Shown here: piece by piece, positions 43,994 to 54,378 of the stretch
Numbering within the stretch: position 1 is the stretch's first letter
Layout: each line of letters begins with the position of its first letter
Origin: Flavobacterium beibuense
GTDB taxonomy: Bacteria > Bacteroidota > Bacteroidia > Flavobacteriales > Flavobacteriaceae
NCBI RefSeq assembly: GCF_004151245.1
Contig: NZ_JUIW01000003.1
Coordinates: forward strand, 124,001 to 188,000
Direction: 5' to 3'
Length of the DNA: 64,000 nt
Translations under genes and position numbers: made by a program
Notes under the pieces: model-generated
Database searches by the model: none
The model's input: only the letters and a program-made list of their open reading frames with translations
What the model was told of the DNA's origin: nothing

Positions 43994-46285
43994 CTAATTA
44001 GAATAAGTAAAACCTGCTTCCAGCGATGCTTTAGAGTCTCCGCCTACATAAACCTTAAAGTCTCCCGGCTCGGCCTCCCATCTGTTGTTTGCAGTATAAA
44101 ATTCAATTGTCTTTTCATTAATCTCAAAGCTTACGGTCTTTGTCTGTCCGGCTTTAATTTCGGTAAGTTCAAAACCTTTAAGTTCCCTAACCGGCCTTGT
44201 TACCGACCCAAATAAATCCTGCAGGTACATTTGCACTACTTCCTTACCATCTGTTTTTCCGGTATTGGTAACATCAATACTTACAGTAATGTTTCCATTA
44301 GCGTTAAGCGCTTTATTACTAAGCTTTAGGTTACTGTATTTAAAAGTAGTGTAGCTTAACCCGTAACCAAACGGATATAGAGGGTGGTTGCTCTCATCTG
44401 TATAATGCGACCAGAAAACGCTGTCTCCGCCATTATAATTCGGCCTACCCGTACTTTTGTGGTTGTAATATAAAGGCATTTGCCCCACAACTCTGGGGAA
44501 GCTCATAGGTAGCTTACCGCTTGGGTTATAGTCACCATACAGCACCTGAGCAATAGCATTACCGCTTTCGGTACCTAAGTGCCAGGCTTCAACAATGGCA
44601 GGGATGTTTTCATCAGCCCATGTTATGGCGAGCGGCCTGCCATTAGTTAAAACCAGAACAATGTTTGGATTGGTTTTGTAAACTGTTTCCAGCAATTCCT
44701 GCTGTACACCCGGTAAACCTAAATCGGTACGGCTTCTTCCTTCACCTGTCTGCAAACCGTGTTCACCAAGCACCATAATAACCACATCGGCATTTTTAGC
44801 AGCATTAACAGCAGCTTCGAACCCGCTTTTGTCGGTCATGTTTATTTTTGTCTCAACGGTAAATGCAGGGGTGCCCAATGCAACATCAGCACCCTTTGCA
44901 TATACCAGTTCATTGCCTTTGTATTGTTCAAGCCCTTCCATAACCGATACGGCTGTACCATCATCGGCGCCTATTCTCCAGCTTCCAAGCGGACTCGTTT
45001 TATCGGTAGCCAGTGCCCCGATAACAGCTATCTTTTGTCCCTGTTTTTTTAAAGGGAGTACGTTGTTTTCGTTTTTAAGCAGCACGATGGATTTTTTTGC
45101 CATATCAAGCACTCCGTCGTGGAATTCTTTTTTGCCAACAGTGGCTTTTTCACGTGCTTCGTCGCAGTATTTGTAAGGGTTGTCAAATAAACCAAGTTGG
45201 AATTTAACCCTCAATATACGGCGTGCGGCATCGTTTATTTTTTCTTCAGATACTTTTCCTTCTTTAACCAGTTGTGCTAAATATTCTACATAGCCATGAG
45301 ATTCCATATCCATGTCAGATCCTGCATTGGCAGCAAATTGAGCAGCCTGCTTCAGGTTTTCGGCATAGCCGTGATTAACCATCTCACCCATAGAACCCCA
45401 GTCTGAAACCACAAAACCTTTAAAGTTCCATTCTTTTTTAAGGACTTCTGTTTGCAGGTATGCATTTCCTGTAGCAGGTATTCCGTCAAGATCGTTAAAA
45501 GAGTTCATAAATGTAAGTGCCCCTGCATCGGCAGCTGCCTTAAAAGGGGGGAGGATGATGTTGTGTAAGGTGTTTTTATTTACATCTACAGTATTATAGT
45601 CTCTACCTGATTCGGCAAATCCATAACCGGCAAAATGCTTAACGCAGGCCGCAACATTTAACTCTCCTAAATTGCCCTGAAAGCCTTTTACCCTTGCAAC
45701 GCCTATAGCGCTGCCCAGATAAGTGTCTTCACCAGAGCCTTCCATAACACGCCCCCAGCGGGCATCACGTGTTATATCTACCATTGGGGCAAACGTCCAG
45801 TTAAGTCCCGATGCTGCAGCTTCGGCAGCGGCAATGGCAGCAGAGTTTTCTATAGCTTCCATATCCCAACTGGCAGCTTCGGCAAGCGGAATAGGGCTTA
45901 TAGTTTTGTATCCGTGAATAACATCGTAACCAAAAATAACAGGTATTCCCAGCCTTGTTTCTTCTACGGCAATTTTTTGTAATGCCCTAACGTCTTTTAC
46001 ACCCCTTACATTTAGCATAGAGCCTACCCAGCCTCTTTTAATGTGCTCATACTTTATGGCTGCATCGCCATCTTTAGGAGCAGGGCCGGTAACGTTCCAA
46101 AAACCGTTGTACTGATTCATCTGACCTATTTTTTCCTCAAGGGTCATTAGGTTAAGAACCGAATCTACTTTGCGGTCTATGGGCAATTGTTTTTCCTTTA
46201 CGGAAACCATATCCTGTTTAGCAGTACCGCAGCCTATGGCAATAAGGGTGGCTGCCAAAACATATTTTGGTAAATTTAATTTCAT
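43994..46285 (-). CDS. GH3 beta-glucosidase of PUL 2
   Basis: This 763-aa enzyme has a lipoprotein-type signal (ATLIAIGCGTAKQDM). It has the GH3 TIM barrel with KHFAGYGFAESGRDYN and the nucleophile D in FVVSDWGSMGEM (about residue 293), then the sandwich domain with LGEHGLQTGEGRSRTDLGLP (acid/base glutamate region near 513) and a C-terminal Fn3-like domain. It would hydrolyse the short beta-glucans from the GH16 enzymes. It is a paralogue of the PUL 1 GH3. The gene follows an intergenic hairpin. Confidence 0.94.
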   Translation of the reverse strand: MKLNLPKYVLAATLIAIGCGTAKQDMVSVKEKQLPIDRKVDSVLNLMTLEEKIGQMNQYNGFWNVTGPAPKDGDAAIKYEHIKRGWVGSMLNVRGVKDVRALQKIAVEETRLGIPVIFGYDVIHGYKTISPIPLAEAASWDMEAIENSAAIAAAEAAASGLNWTFAPMVDITRDARWGRVMEGSGEDTYLGSAIGVARVKGFQGNLGELNVAACVKHFAGYGFAESGRDYNTVDVNKNTLHNIILPPFKAAADAGALTFMNSFNDLDGIPATGNAYLQTEVLKKEWNFKGFVVSDWGSMGEMVNHGYAENLKQAAQFAANAGSDMDMESHGYVEYLAQLVKEGKVSEEKINDAARRILRVKFQLGLFDNPYKYCDEAREKATVGKKEFHDGVLDMAKKSIVLLKNENNVLPLKKQGQKIAVIGALATDKTSPLGSWRIGADDGTAVSVMEGLEQYKGNELVYAKGADVALGTPAFTVETKINMTDKSGFEAAVNAAKNADVVIMVLGEHGLQTGEGRSRTDLGLPGVQQELLETVYKTNPNIVLVLTNGRPLAITWADENIPAIVEAWHLGTESGNAIAQVLYGDYNPSGKLPMSFPRVVGQMPLYYNHKSTGRPNYNGGDSVFWSHYTDESNHPLYPFGYGLSYTTFKYSNLKLSNKALNANGNITVSIDVTNTGKTDGKEVVQMYLQDLFGSVTRPVRELKGFELTEIKAGQTKTVSFEINEKTIEFYTANNRWEAEPGDFKVYVGGDSKASLEAGFTYSN

Positions 46286-46311
46286 TATTAGGTTGTATGA
46301 TTAGTAAAAAG

Positions 46312-46334
46312 AAAGGCCGGCCGTACCGGCCTTT
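46312..46334 (-). repeat. Intra-operon hairpin between GH16 and GH3
   Basis: AAAGGCCGG and CCGGCCTTT form a 9-bp stem with a 5-nt loop in the 84-bp gap. On the minus strand it is followed by TCTTTTTAC, so it could terminate part of the transcription or stabilise the upstream mRNA. Confidence 0.65.
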
Positions 46335-46369
46335 CAGTTACTATGAAGTAAATTAACTATGAAAAAACA

Positions 46370-48022
46370 TTATTGGTATACCTTAACATAATCAACTTCC
46401 ATTGTAGACTGGGTAAAGGCAGGATCTATATCTCCGCCAAAGTTTCCGCCCATAGCCACATTAAATATCAGGAAGAAATCGCTGTTAAATGGTGTTTCGC
46501 TACTGTTAGTAAAACTGTGGAACTCATTACCGTCTACAAAAAATCTTATTTTTGTAGGACTCCATATTACACTGTAGATATGGAATTCATCTGAAACTCC
46601 TGCAACATTTGTAGAGCCCGTATTGCCATTTCCACCCGAGTTACCCGGATAGTGAAGTGTACCATGGATTGTATTTTGCTGGTTGCCCACATGCTCCATA
46701 ATGTCTATCTCACCACAGCCCGGCCACACATTTGTAGCATAGTCAGACCCAAGCATCCATAGTGCCGGCCAAGTACCGCCGCCTGTAGGCAGTTTAGCTC
46801 TTATTTCTACTTTACCATAAGTGAAATCAAATTTCCCTTCTGTTTTCATTCTTGCAGAAGTGTAATCAAACCCGTTAGAGTTTTCTGCCTTAGCAGTAAT
46901 TTTAAGCATTCCGCCTTCTACTACTGCATTGTCTGCAAGGTAATATTGTTGTTCATTGTTACCCCAGCCGTTTGATCCGTTGCCTAGTTCCATAGTCCAT
47001 TTGCTGGCATCAGGAGCACCGTCTGTATCAAAATCGTCAGACCATACCAGAGTATCATAATCAGGCTCTTCACCGCCTGTGCCTCCCTGTTCATCAACAG
47101 GAGTAGTGGTAAAGATATGGTACCATGCAAGCGCTTCGTTACCACCCATTACGGCTCTAACGTGCATTTCATTTTCAGTAATAGAAAGTATTTCATAAGT
47201 AGAAGTACCTATGTAGTAACCCATAAAGCCACCATCGCTAAAGTCCATAACAGTACCTCTTTTCTGATCATCAGGAACAAGAGAGCTTGACGGGCCTAAG
47301 CTTACCACTTTTTGACCTGAAGTATCATAAGGTAAACACTGGTCATCTGGAGCAGTACTACCGCCTACACTGTTAAATGAAGCATTGAAGAAGGTGTTAC
47401 CGCCATTATCCAGCGTGAATTTTATAATTCCGTTATCAAGAGAGAATGTAAGTACATTTTCATATAAACAGCTGCTTGAATCTGCACCTGCTTTTTCAAA
47501 CGGAGCCGCAGCATAATAGCTAGGTACCCCTGTATTGTCTGAAGTATCGTTAGGACCTACACCAAGGTGACCCGGAGCCGCAGCGTACCAATACCATACT
47601 TTTGATGTTCCTCCTGTTAGTAACTGCACACCTTCGTCGTCAGAGAAGTTACTTAATACAGTAACCTCAAAGCTCGTAGATGTTGTTACACCGCCTGTAC
47701 CGTTAGCAAGTACTGTTACGGTATAGGTATTTACTCCATTTTGTGTAAACCTTTTTGATATTACACCTGATGGTGAGTTAGTTGACGATCCGTCACTGAA
47801 AAGGTATTTATAGCTGATTGCATTATCTGCAGTCGCTGTAAAGTTTACGATACCCGATCCGTCTCCGTCAGGATTTTCGGCATCCTGACCTGCAATTTCA
47901 TAATCAACCGTTAGGTTGGTAGGGGCGGTTATATCCCCAAAGGTTGCATCGTCTTCCTGACATGCCCATAGCACGGCTACAAAGGCAAACAGAAATCCTA
48001 ATTTTGTTATATATGTTTTCAT
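46370..48022 (-). CDS. GH16 laminarinase with PKD-like N-terminal domain
   Basis: This 550-aa lipoprotein has its cysteine in AVLWACQEDD. After a linker come a PKD-like domain (about 45-125) and a middle beta-rich domain (about 130-310). A C-terminal GH16 catalytic domain (about 325-550) carries WPALWMLGSDYATNVWPGCG and the catalytic E-I-D-I-M-E near 437. Such multidomain laminarinases sit on the cell surface and make the first cuts in laminarin. Ten bp separate it from the SGBP gene upstream. Confidence 0.92.
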   Translation of the reverse strand: MKTYITKLGFLFAFVAVLWACQEDDATFGDITAPTNLTVDYEIAGQDAENPDGDGSGIVNFTATADNAISYKYLFSDGSSTNSPSGVISKRFTQNGVNTYTVTVLANGTGGVTTSTSFEVTVLSNFSDDEGVQLLTGGTSKVWYWYAAAPGHLGVGPNDTSDNTGVPSYYAAAPFEKAGADSSSCLYENVLTFSLDNGIIKFTLDNGGNTFFNASFNSVGGSTAPDDQCLPYDTSGQKVVSLGPSSSLVPDDQKRGTVMDFSDGGFMGYYIGTSTYEILSITENEMHVRAVMGGNEALAWYHIFTTTPVDEQGGTGGEEPDYDTLVWSDDFDTDGAPDASKWTMELGNGSNGWGNNEQQYYLADNAVVEGGMLKITAKAENSNGFDYTSARMKTEGKFDFTYGKVEIRAKLPTGGGTWPALWMLGSDYATNVWPGCGEIDIMEHVGNQQNTIHGTLHYPGNSGGNGNTGSTNVAGVSDEFHIYSVIWSPTKIRFFVDGNEFHSFTNSSETPFNSDFFLIFNVAMGGNFGGDIDPAFTQSTMEVDYVKVYQ

Positions 48023-48032
48023 AAGCTATTTT

Positions 48033-49583
48033 TTAGTTTGTAAGTTCTATATCATCAAAATAGTACGTTGCACCTGTTCCCGGCTGGTTAAAGTCGAAGA
48101 AAAGAACCACGTTTTGAAAGTTGGCTGCATTGTCTATTCCCGTAAAGTCATACACAAGTTCTTCCCACTGGTTAGCTACTGTGGTAGTTGCAGGAAGTTC
48201 TGTAGTTATTGTAGGACCGTTATTCTCTAGTTTTAAAAGAACAGTTATACCTGCCTGTGGTGACCAAACTTTCATTTTGATTTTTTGCTGAGTAGAGAAA
48301 TCTATCGGAGCTACAAGCGGTATATGTACACCAGCCCATGTTTCTGCTCCGTTATTTTTAACTACCTGACCTACAAATCCGCTGGTGTTGATGCCAGACT
48401 GATCAGGGTTTGCCACTTTTGCACCAAAAGCATTACCAAATCCGTTAAAGGTATACTCAATGTCATACTCAAAGTTTAACGGTATAACCACTGCCTGTGG
48501 CGGAGCTGCCAGTTTAATATCATCAAAATAATAAGTTTCGCCAGAACCATTTACTCCAAAGTTAAAGAACAGTACAATTCTGCCATACTCATTGTTAGTA
48601 TCAATTGCAGAGAAGTCGTAAGTAAGTTCTTCCCACTGGTTAGCTACTGTAGTAACCTGGTCTACTTCATAATTAATATTAGAGTCAGCAAGGTTTTCAA
48701 CTTTAAACTTAACGGTTACTCCTGCGGCAGGAGACCAAACCTTAAGCTTAACCTGGCTAAGCGAAGCAAAGTCAATAGGAGCGTCCAGTGCAAGTGAAGT
48801 ACCTGCCCAAACTTCAGCTCCCGAATTTTTAACCTGCTGTCCAACCATAGTACTTGTATTGATGCCAGACTGATCTGGGTTTGCTACAACTGATGTGGTA
48901 GCGTTACCAAAATCGCCAAATGCATAGTTTAGTGTCGAATTTTCAAAATCAACAGGTAATAATAATGGGTTTGTAATGGTAACCTGTTGTGTTACTGTTG
49001 CTGTAGCTGCACCACCACTAAAGGCAGTAACAGTAACATCATAAGTACCTATGTCTGAATAAGTGTAAGATACCTGATCTCCTTCGTTAAACTGTACCGG
49101 AGCTGCAGATTCGTCTTCACCAAAGGTTACTTCGTAGAAAGTCTCATAATCGGCAGTAGCAGATACATTGATTGTGAAAGGATCACCGTTTACTGTAGCA
49201 ATGTTTACCGAAAGGTTTTCCGGAGCAACAAAAGTTACCGTAAGCTGCTCTATTATTTCAGTTTGTTTACCGGTAATACCGTTACCTACAATCTTTACAT
49301 CATAAACCCCTTCTGCATAGTTATGCTGGGCTTTTTGTCCCGGTATTACTGTTGCAGGGTCTGGAGTACCATCGCCAAAATAGATACTGTAGTTAGCTAC
49401 ACCTTCGCCATTAGGCTGTATGGTTACTAAACCTGTGTTGTCCTGAGTAATGGTAAACAGTGCCGACAGGTTAGTAGGGGCAGGAGCATTATCCAGAAAT
49501 CCTGAATCAAACTCATCATCGTTACAGGCTGTAAACAACGCCGTAACAAACAATAATGTAATTATATATTTTAAACTTTTCAT
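48033..49583 (-). CDS. Surface glycan-binding lipoprotein with PKD and tandem CBM-like domains
   Basis: This 516-aa lipoprotein has its cysteine in LFTACNDDEF. It has two N-terminal PKD-like domains (about 30-115 and 118-200), then two tandem domains of about 155 residues each (about 205-358 and 365-514). The two repeats share VANPDQSGINTS and a VKLKVWSP/IKMKVWSP block. They look like carbohydrate-binding modules. Similar proteins bind laminarin in flavobacterial PULs. It is the SusE/F-position protein and has no catalytic motif. Confidence 0.83.
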   Translation of the reverse strand: MKSLKYIITLLFVTALFTACNDDEFDSGFLDNAPAPTNLSALFTITQDNTGLVTIQPNGEGVANYSIYFGDGTPDPATVIPGQKAQHNYAEGVYDVKIVGNGITGKQTEIIEQLTVTFVAPENLSVNIATVNGDPFTINVSATADYETFYEVTFGEDESAAPVQFNEGDQVSYTYSDIGTYDVTVTAFSGGAATATVTQQVTITNPLLLPVDFENSTLNYAFGDFGNATTSVVANPDQSGINTSTMVGQQVKNSGAEVWAGTSLALDAPIDFASLSQVKLKVWSPAAGVTVKFKVENLADSNINYEVDQVTTVANQWEELTYDFSAIDTNNEYGRIVLFFNFGVNGSGETYYFDDIKLAAPPQAVVIPLNFEYDIEYTFNGFGNAFGAKVANPDQSGINTSGFVGQVVKNNGAETWAGVHIPLVAPIDFSTQQKIKMKVWSPQAGITVLLKLENNGPTITTELPATTTVANQWEELVYDFTGIDNAANFQNVVLFFDFNQPGTGATYYFDDIELTN

Positions 49584-49595
49584 ATCAGTAGCATA

Positions 49596-51077
49596 TTAGT
49601 AGTTAGGATTTTGTTCCCAAAGTCCGTTAGAGAACTGTATCTCTTCGATAGGAATAGGGAATACTTCATTTTTATTAGCAGTAAATCCAGGGATTGTACC
49701 TGAAGCCTGTCCTGTTCTTACAAGGTCAAAGAAACGGTGTCCTTCACCTAAAAGCTCAAGCCTTCTCTCGTTTAGGATAGCGCTTGTTAACGCATCTCCT
49801 GCACCTGCAAGATCATGATTCTGGTCGCCAAAAGCCCTTCTCCTAACTTCGTTAACATACTCTAATGCTTTAACGCTGTTACCTGTTCTGCTGTAAGCCT
49901 CTGCAGCCATAAGTAGTACATCAGCATAACGTATAGCACGATAGTTATTAGGGTTTGTAAGATTTAAGTCTCCCGCCGCCTCATCACTTCTTTTTCTCGG
50001 TATGTACTTTCTGTTAAAGTATCCGGTATCTTTATAACCAGGGCCGTAAGTAGCACCTGTTTCGGCATTCCATTCAACCATATCAAGGATGGTGACATCT
50101 TTTCTCATATCATCGGCTTCATAGATAGAAGCAGCTTCTTCTGTAGGAACATTGAAACTGAATCCTGAAGTATATAATGGTCCGTTATAGTTTCTTGGTC
50201 CGCTAAAACCAACGGCTACGTTACCTTCGCTACACTGAAGACATCCAAATCCTGCACCTTCAACATCTGTATATTGTATTTCAAATACCGATTCGGTACC
50301 GTTTTCACCAGTCTCTTCAAAAAGATCCATGTAGTCTTCACCCTGTGTAAGTGAATACATTCCGCTGTTTATTACGTTTTCAAGCATAGGGCCTGCAAGA
50401 GCATAATCTCCTTTGTAAAGGTAAACTTTACCTAAAAGTGCCTGTGCGGCTCCTTTACTAACCCTGCCAACCTGAGGTGCAGTAGGTGCTAAATCTGCAA
50501 TAGCCATTTCAAGATCACTAATGATAGAAGCATAAACGTCATCTGTATCCGCTCTGGGAATAGTGGTTTCATCTCCAAGAGCAAATCTTGCATCTCCTTT
50601 AAGAGGTATACCTCCAAACCATTTTAAAAGTTCAAAGTTATAATAGGCATGTAAAAAACGTGCCTCAGCTATAATTTGTGCTTTACCTTCAAAATCAGTT
50701 TTATCTTTAAATTCAAGTATGTAAGCAGCTCTGTTTATACCTGCAAACATCCAGTTCCATACATCCCTAAGGTTAGAGTTAACCGGAGTATGAGTCATTT
50801 CATCTATCTGCTGCCAACCGATAACGTCGTTAGCGCTCTCACCGCCAGACAAAGTATTATCTGAAGCGATTTCGCCTAATATTACATTTACATACGTTGA
50901 CTGAAGGATATCATAAGCTGCAATAAGCGCATAGTTATAATCTTCTTCAGAATTGAAGTAATTATCTGAAGAGATACTATAAAGAGGAGCTCTCTCTAAA
51001 AAGTCGTCGCTGCAGGAAATATTAGTTACTGCAAGTATACTGAAAGCCATAAAGGCTGTGATAATTTTTCTTTTCAT
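49596..51077 (-). CDS. susD: SusD-like surface glycan-binding lipoprotein, PUL 2
   Basis: This 493-aa lipoprotein has its cysteine in VTNISCSDDFLER. It shows the SusD/RagB scaffold with helical repeats (ARFLHAYYNFELLKWFGG, GAAQALLGKVYLYKGDY) and the C-terminal LNERRLELLGEGHRFFDLVRTGQA motif. It is the lid partner of the SusC encoded 4 bp upstream. The binding surface is not readable from sequence, but context suggests beta-1,3-glucan. Confidence 0.95.
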   Translation of the reverse strand: MKRKIITAFMAFSILAVTNISCSDDFLERAPLYSISSDNYFNSEEDYNYALIAAYDILQSTYVNVILGEIASDNTLSGGESANDVIGWQQIDEMTHTPVNSNLRDVWNWMFAGINRAAYILEFKDKTDFEGKAQIIAEARFLHAYYNFELLKWFGGIPLKGDARFALGDETTIPRADTDDVYASIISDLEMAIADLAPTAPQVGRVSKGAAQALLGKVYLYKGDYALAGPMLENVINSGMYSLTQGEDYMDLFEETGENGTESVFEIQYTDVEGAGFGCLQCSEGNVAVGFSGPRNYNGPLYTSGFSFNVPTEEAASIYEADDMRKDVTILDMVEWNAETGATYGPGYKDTGYFNRKYIPRKRSDEAAGDLNLTNPNNYRAIRYADVLLMAAEAYSRTGNSVKALEYVNEVRRRAFGDQNHDLAGAGDALTSAILNERRLELLGEGHRFFDLVRTGQASGTIPGFTANKNEVFPIPIEEIQFSNGLWEQNPNY

Positions 51078-51081
51078 TTTT

Positions 51082-54000
51082 TTAGAAATTTAGGTTTAAA
51101 CCAATTAAGTATGTTCTTGGAACAGGGTAGAAACCAAAGTCGATACCTGATGAAAGCGGAGCACCGCTGGAAGCACCCGGATCAAAACCACTGTATTTAG
51201 TAAATGTATACAGGTTATTAACTCCTGCATATAATCTAAGTTTTGTAATACCTGCTTTTTCTGTAAAATCAGGATTAATAGTATAACCTAACTGAACATT
51301 TTGTATTCTAAGGTATGAAGCATCTTCAACAAAGAAATCTGAGAATACATTGTTTGAAGTTGCAGCTGTAGTCATTCTTGGTACACTGTTGCTTGTACCT
51401 TCACCTGTCCATCTGTTAAGTGTATAGTTCATTCTGTTTACGTCAGTAAGGTTTCTTTCATAGTTTCTTACCATGTCGTTGCCTAATGATGCAAAAGTAT
51501 AAACAGCAAAGTCAAATCCTTTGTAATCTAACTGAAGGTTAAAGCCCATAGTTGCATCAGGAATAGGATCTCCAATTTCTGTACGGTCATCAGCATTTAT
51601 TACACCATCACCATTAGTATCTACAAAACGGATATCACCAGGTTGTGCAGCAGCTCCAAGTGCCGATTGGTCAGGGTGAGCAGCTAATTCGTCAGCATTC
51701 TGGAATATACCGTCTGTTTGGTAACCATAGAAGTAACCCATTGGGTGCCCTACTTCCATTCTTGTAGGTTGTGGCTGGCCTACGGCAAACTCACCACCGC
51801 CATAAAATCCGGTACCATTATTTACTTCGGTAACTTCATTGTTTATAAAGGTAACATTATAGCTCGCTTTAACATGGAAGTCATTTCCAAAAGTATTATC
51901 ATAAGTAAGGGCAAATTCAAAACCTTTATTTACAACAGTTCCTGCATTAAGAGTAGGGTTCTGTCCGCCTGGGCCATAAGTGCCTAATATACCTGATACA
52001 GGGATACCCGGAATTAACAGATTTGCTCTTGTATCTTCAAAATAATCTGCCACAAACTGTAGTTTGTCATTAAAGAAGTTAAGGTCTAAACCAAAGTCAA
52101 GTTTTCTTGCTTCCTCCCACTTCAGGTTAGGGTTAGGTAATGCTCCAATAGCAAAACCGTTAACCAATGCTCCGTTATAAATATAAGTAGCCTCTCCGTT
52201 TAATAAACCTACATATAAGTTAGAACCAAATCTATCGCTACCAAGTACACCGTAACTTGCTCTTAATTTAGCAAAGTTAAGGATAGAGTTTTCTTTATTG
52301 AAGAAATCTTCTTCAGAAAGTACCCAACCTCCGGTAACCGACGGGAAGTAACCTACACGGTTGTTTGCTCCGAATTTTGTTGATGAATCTCTTCTAAGCA
52401 TACCTGACACAAGATATTTACCTTTGTAGTCATACTGAATTCTTCCAAAGTAAGATACCCTTCTGTCATCATAAGAATAAGATCCGGCTGTTTTACTGTC
52501 TGAGAATCCTGTAGTAAGGCTTATGTCAGCAAACTCCCAAGAGTTGTTTGGTACATCAAATCCTGTTGCATAAAGTCCTTTACCCCATGTTTTGAATACT
52601 GTTGTACCTAAAGTACCGGTAAAGTTGTGTGCTTCATTTAAAGATAATTTGTAGGTAGCAAAGGCATCAAAAGTATAATCGTTATCGTCAAAAGCATTTT
52701 GGTTTACGCTGCTTCTCACATTGTCAAATACTTTACCTCCGTAAGATATTTGTTTGTTGAATATTCTTTCGTCCCTGTTTTGAGTATTAAAACCTACACG
52801 TCCTGTTACAGTAAGGTTTTTGATTACCTCATAATCAGCACCAAAAGTTCCGCTTAATTTTTTAAGGTTGTAATCGTTGTACGTGTTAGCTATTTGTGCA
52901 AGCGGGTTAATTATCTCATTACCAAGGTTACTTCCCGGAATGGAAGAACTACCTGTTGGCAATACTGTAAAATCACCGTTTGCATCATATGGACTATAGA
53001 TAGAAGGGGTATTAATAGCATTGAATAATACCGATCCCAGTACGTTTTCGTTAAATCCCTGTGTATCTGTAGTAAGGTAAATAACGTTAGTGAAAAGTTT
53101 AAGTTTTTCGGTTAAATCGGCATTTAATGAAATACGTGCAGTATTACGCTCAAAATGCGATTTGTCTCCTCCTATAATACCATCCTGGTCAAGGTGAGAT
53201 CCACTCACGCGGTAAGTAACTTTGTCGCTGCCTCCCGCAACAGAAAGGTCGTGATTGATGATAGGCACACCGGTATCAAACACTTCATCCTGCCAGTCTG
53301 TACCTTCACCTAAAGAAGAAACGTTAGGGAAAGGTATAGGCTGTCCGCCGTTAGCATACTTTTCATTTAATAAAAGAGCATATTCAGTAGCATTTAGCAA
53401 CGGAAGTTTTCTTGTAGTTTCCTGGAAACCTGTGTACGTATTGTAAGAGAAAGATGTTTTAGAGTTTTTCTTTCCTTTTTTAGTTGTAACAAGTATAACC
53501 CCGTTTGCACCGCTGGTACCATAAATAGCAGCCTGAGCATCTTTTAGTACTGTAATGTTTTCTATATCGGTAGCATTAATATCGCTAAGGCTTCCTATAT
53601 AACCATCTATTAATACTAATGGTGCATTGTCTCCGTTAGTGGCTATACCTCTAATTCTTACGTCAAGTGCAGCACCCGGCTTACCCGATTGTGTTGTAAC
53701 ATTAACACCACTTACGGTACCCTGTAAAGCTTGTTCAACTTTAACGGGTCTCATGTCTTCCAGTGTTTTGCTGCTTACAACACTTACAGCACCTGTAACT
53801 TCTTTTTTACGTTGTGTACCATAACCTATCACTACAACTTCATCTAAGGTTTTGGCATTTTCTGTCATTGAAACCGATATGTTTCCGGTTCCCGTAACAT
53901 CTTTTATTATGGTATCATAACCTATAAAACTAAACACAAGTTTCGAACCTACAGGGGCTTTGATGATATAATTACCATCGATGTCTGTAGCAGTCGAAAC

Positions 54001-54144
54001 TTCGCTGTTTTGTACGCTGATGTAAACACCGGGCATAGGCATACCGGTAGCAGCTTCATTTACTGTACCCTTAATCTCAACATCCTGCGCACGGCAAAAC
54101 GATGAAATCAGAATAAAAGCAATTAAGAGTAATTTAGACTTCAT
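51082..54144 (-). CDS. susC: SusC-like TonB-dependent transporter, PUL 2
   Basis: This 1020-aa outer-membrane protein has a signal peptide ending FCRAQ and a carboxypeptidase-like N-terminal domain (about 22-95). The SusC plug motif VVVIGYGTQRKKEVTGAVSVV is near 105, followed by LVLIDGYIGSLSDINATDIENI, and the beta-barrel ends in LIGLNLNF. It imports beta-glucan oligomers with the SusD encoded next to it. The region upstream contains ATACTACAAC and TACAACGTT motifs shared with PUL 1. Confidence 0.95.
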   Translation of the reverse strand: MKSKLLLIAFILISSFCRAQDVEIKGTVNEAATGMPMPGVYISVQNSEVSTATDIDGNYIIKAPVGSKLVFSFIGYDTIIKDVTGTGNISVSMTENAKTLDEVVVIGYGTQRKKEVTGAVSVVSSKTLEDMRPVKVEQALQGTVSGVNVTTQSGKPGAALDVRIRGIATNGDNAPLVLIDGYIGSLSDINATDIENITVLKDAQAAIYGTSGANGVILVTTKKGKKNSKTSFSYNTYTGFQETTRKLPLLNATEYALLLNEKYANGGQPIPFPNVSSLGEGTDWQDEVFDTGVPIINHDLSVAGGSDKVTYRVSGSHLDQDGIIGGDKSHFERNTARISLNADLTEKLKLFTNVIYLTTDTQGFNENVLGSVLFNAINTPSIYSPYDANGDFTVLPTGSSSIPGSNLGNEIINPLAQIANTYNDYNLKKLSGTFGADYEVIKNLTVTGRVGFNTQNRDERIFNKQISYGGKVFDNVRSSVNQNAFDDNDYTFDAFATYKLSLNEAHNFTGTLGTTVFKTWGKGLYATGFDVPNNSWEFADISLTTGFSDSKTAGSYSYDDRRVSYFGRIQYDYKGKYLVSGMLRRDSSTKFGANNRVGYFPSVTGGWVLSEEDFFNKENSILNFAKLRASYGVLGSDRFGSNLYVGLLNGEATYIYNGALVNGFAIGALPNPNLKWEEARKLDFGLDLNFFNDKLQFVADYFEDTRANLLIPGIPVSGILGTYGPGGQNPTLNAGTVVNKGFEFALTYDNTFGNDFHVKASYNVTFINNEVTEVNNGTGFYGGGEFAVGQPQPTRMEVGHPMGYFYGYQTDGIFQNADELAAHPDQSALGAAAQPGDIRFVDTNGDGVINADDRTEIGDPIPDATMGFNLQLDYKGFDFAVYTFASLGNDMVRNYERNLTDVNRMNYTLNRWTGEGTSNSVPRMTTAATSNNVFSDFFVEDASYLRIQNVQLGYTINPDFTEKAGITKLRLYAGVNNLYTFTKYSGFDPGASSGAPLSSGIDFGFYPVPRTYLIGLNLNF

Positions 54145-54378
54145 ATAATAAATTGTTTTTTGTGATTATCTAAAATTATATCACAATAAATTACGAAGAA
54201 TAAAATTAACCTCAACAAAAATTATACATTCCTAAAAAAGTTAAGCCTTTGTTATGGTATTCGTCTGATACAGAGTGTTAAGGGTAAGTTAAGCACTCAA
54301 AAAAAATCTGATAAAAAATGCTTTACAACGTTGTTGTTGTGGTAATGTATAGGTGATTTTGCAAAATGTTGTAGTATG
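54145..54378. other. PUL 2 susC upstream region with shared motifs
   Basis: This 234-bp region lies between the regulator stop and susC and has no gene. TACAACGTT is at 54324-54332 on the plus strand, and GTTGTAGTAT (complement ATACTACAAC) is at 54368-54377, next to the regulator stop. Both strings also occur upstream of the PUL 1 susC at 20541-20553. These are candidate binding sites for the PUL regulators. Confidence 0.45.

Noticed and set aside
48033..49583. CRISPR-like or simple DNA repeat in the tandem-domain gene
   Set aside because: The repetition is protein-domain duplication within one reading frame, with diverged DNA and no spacer pattern. No CRISPR array is visible anywhere in the window.
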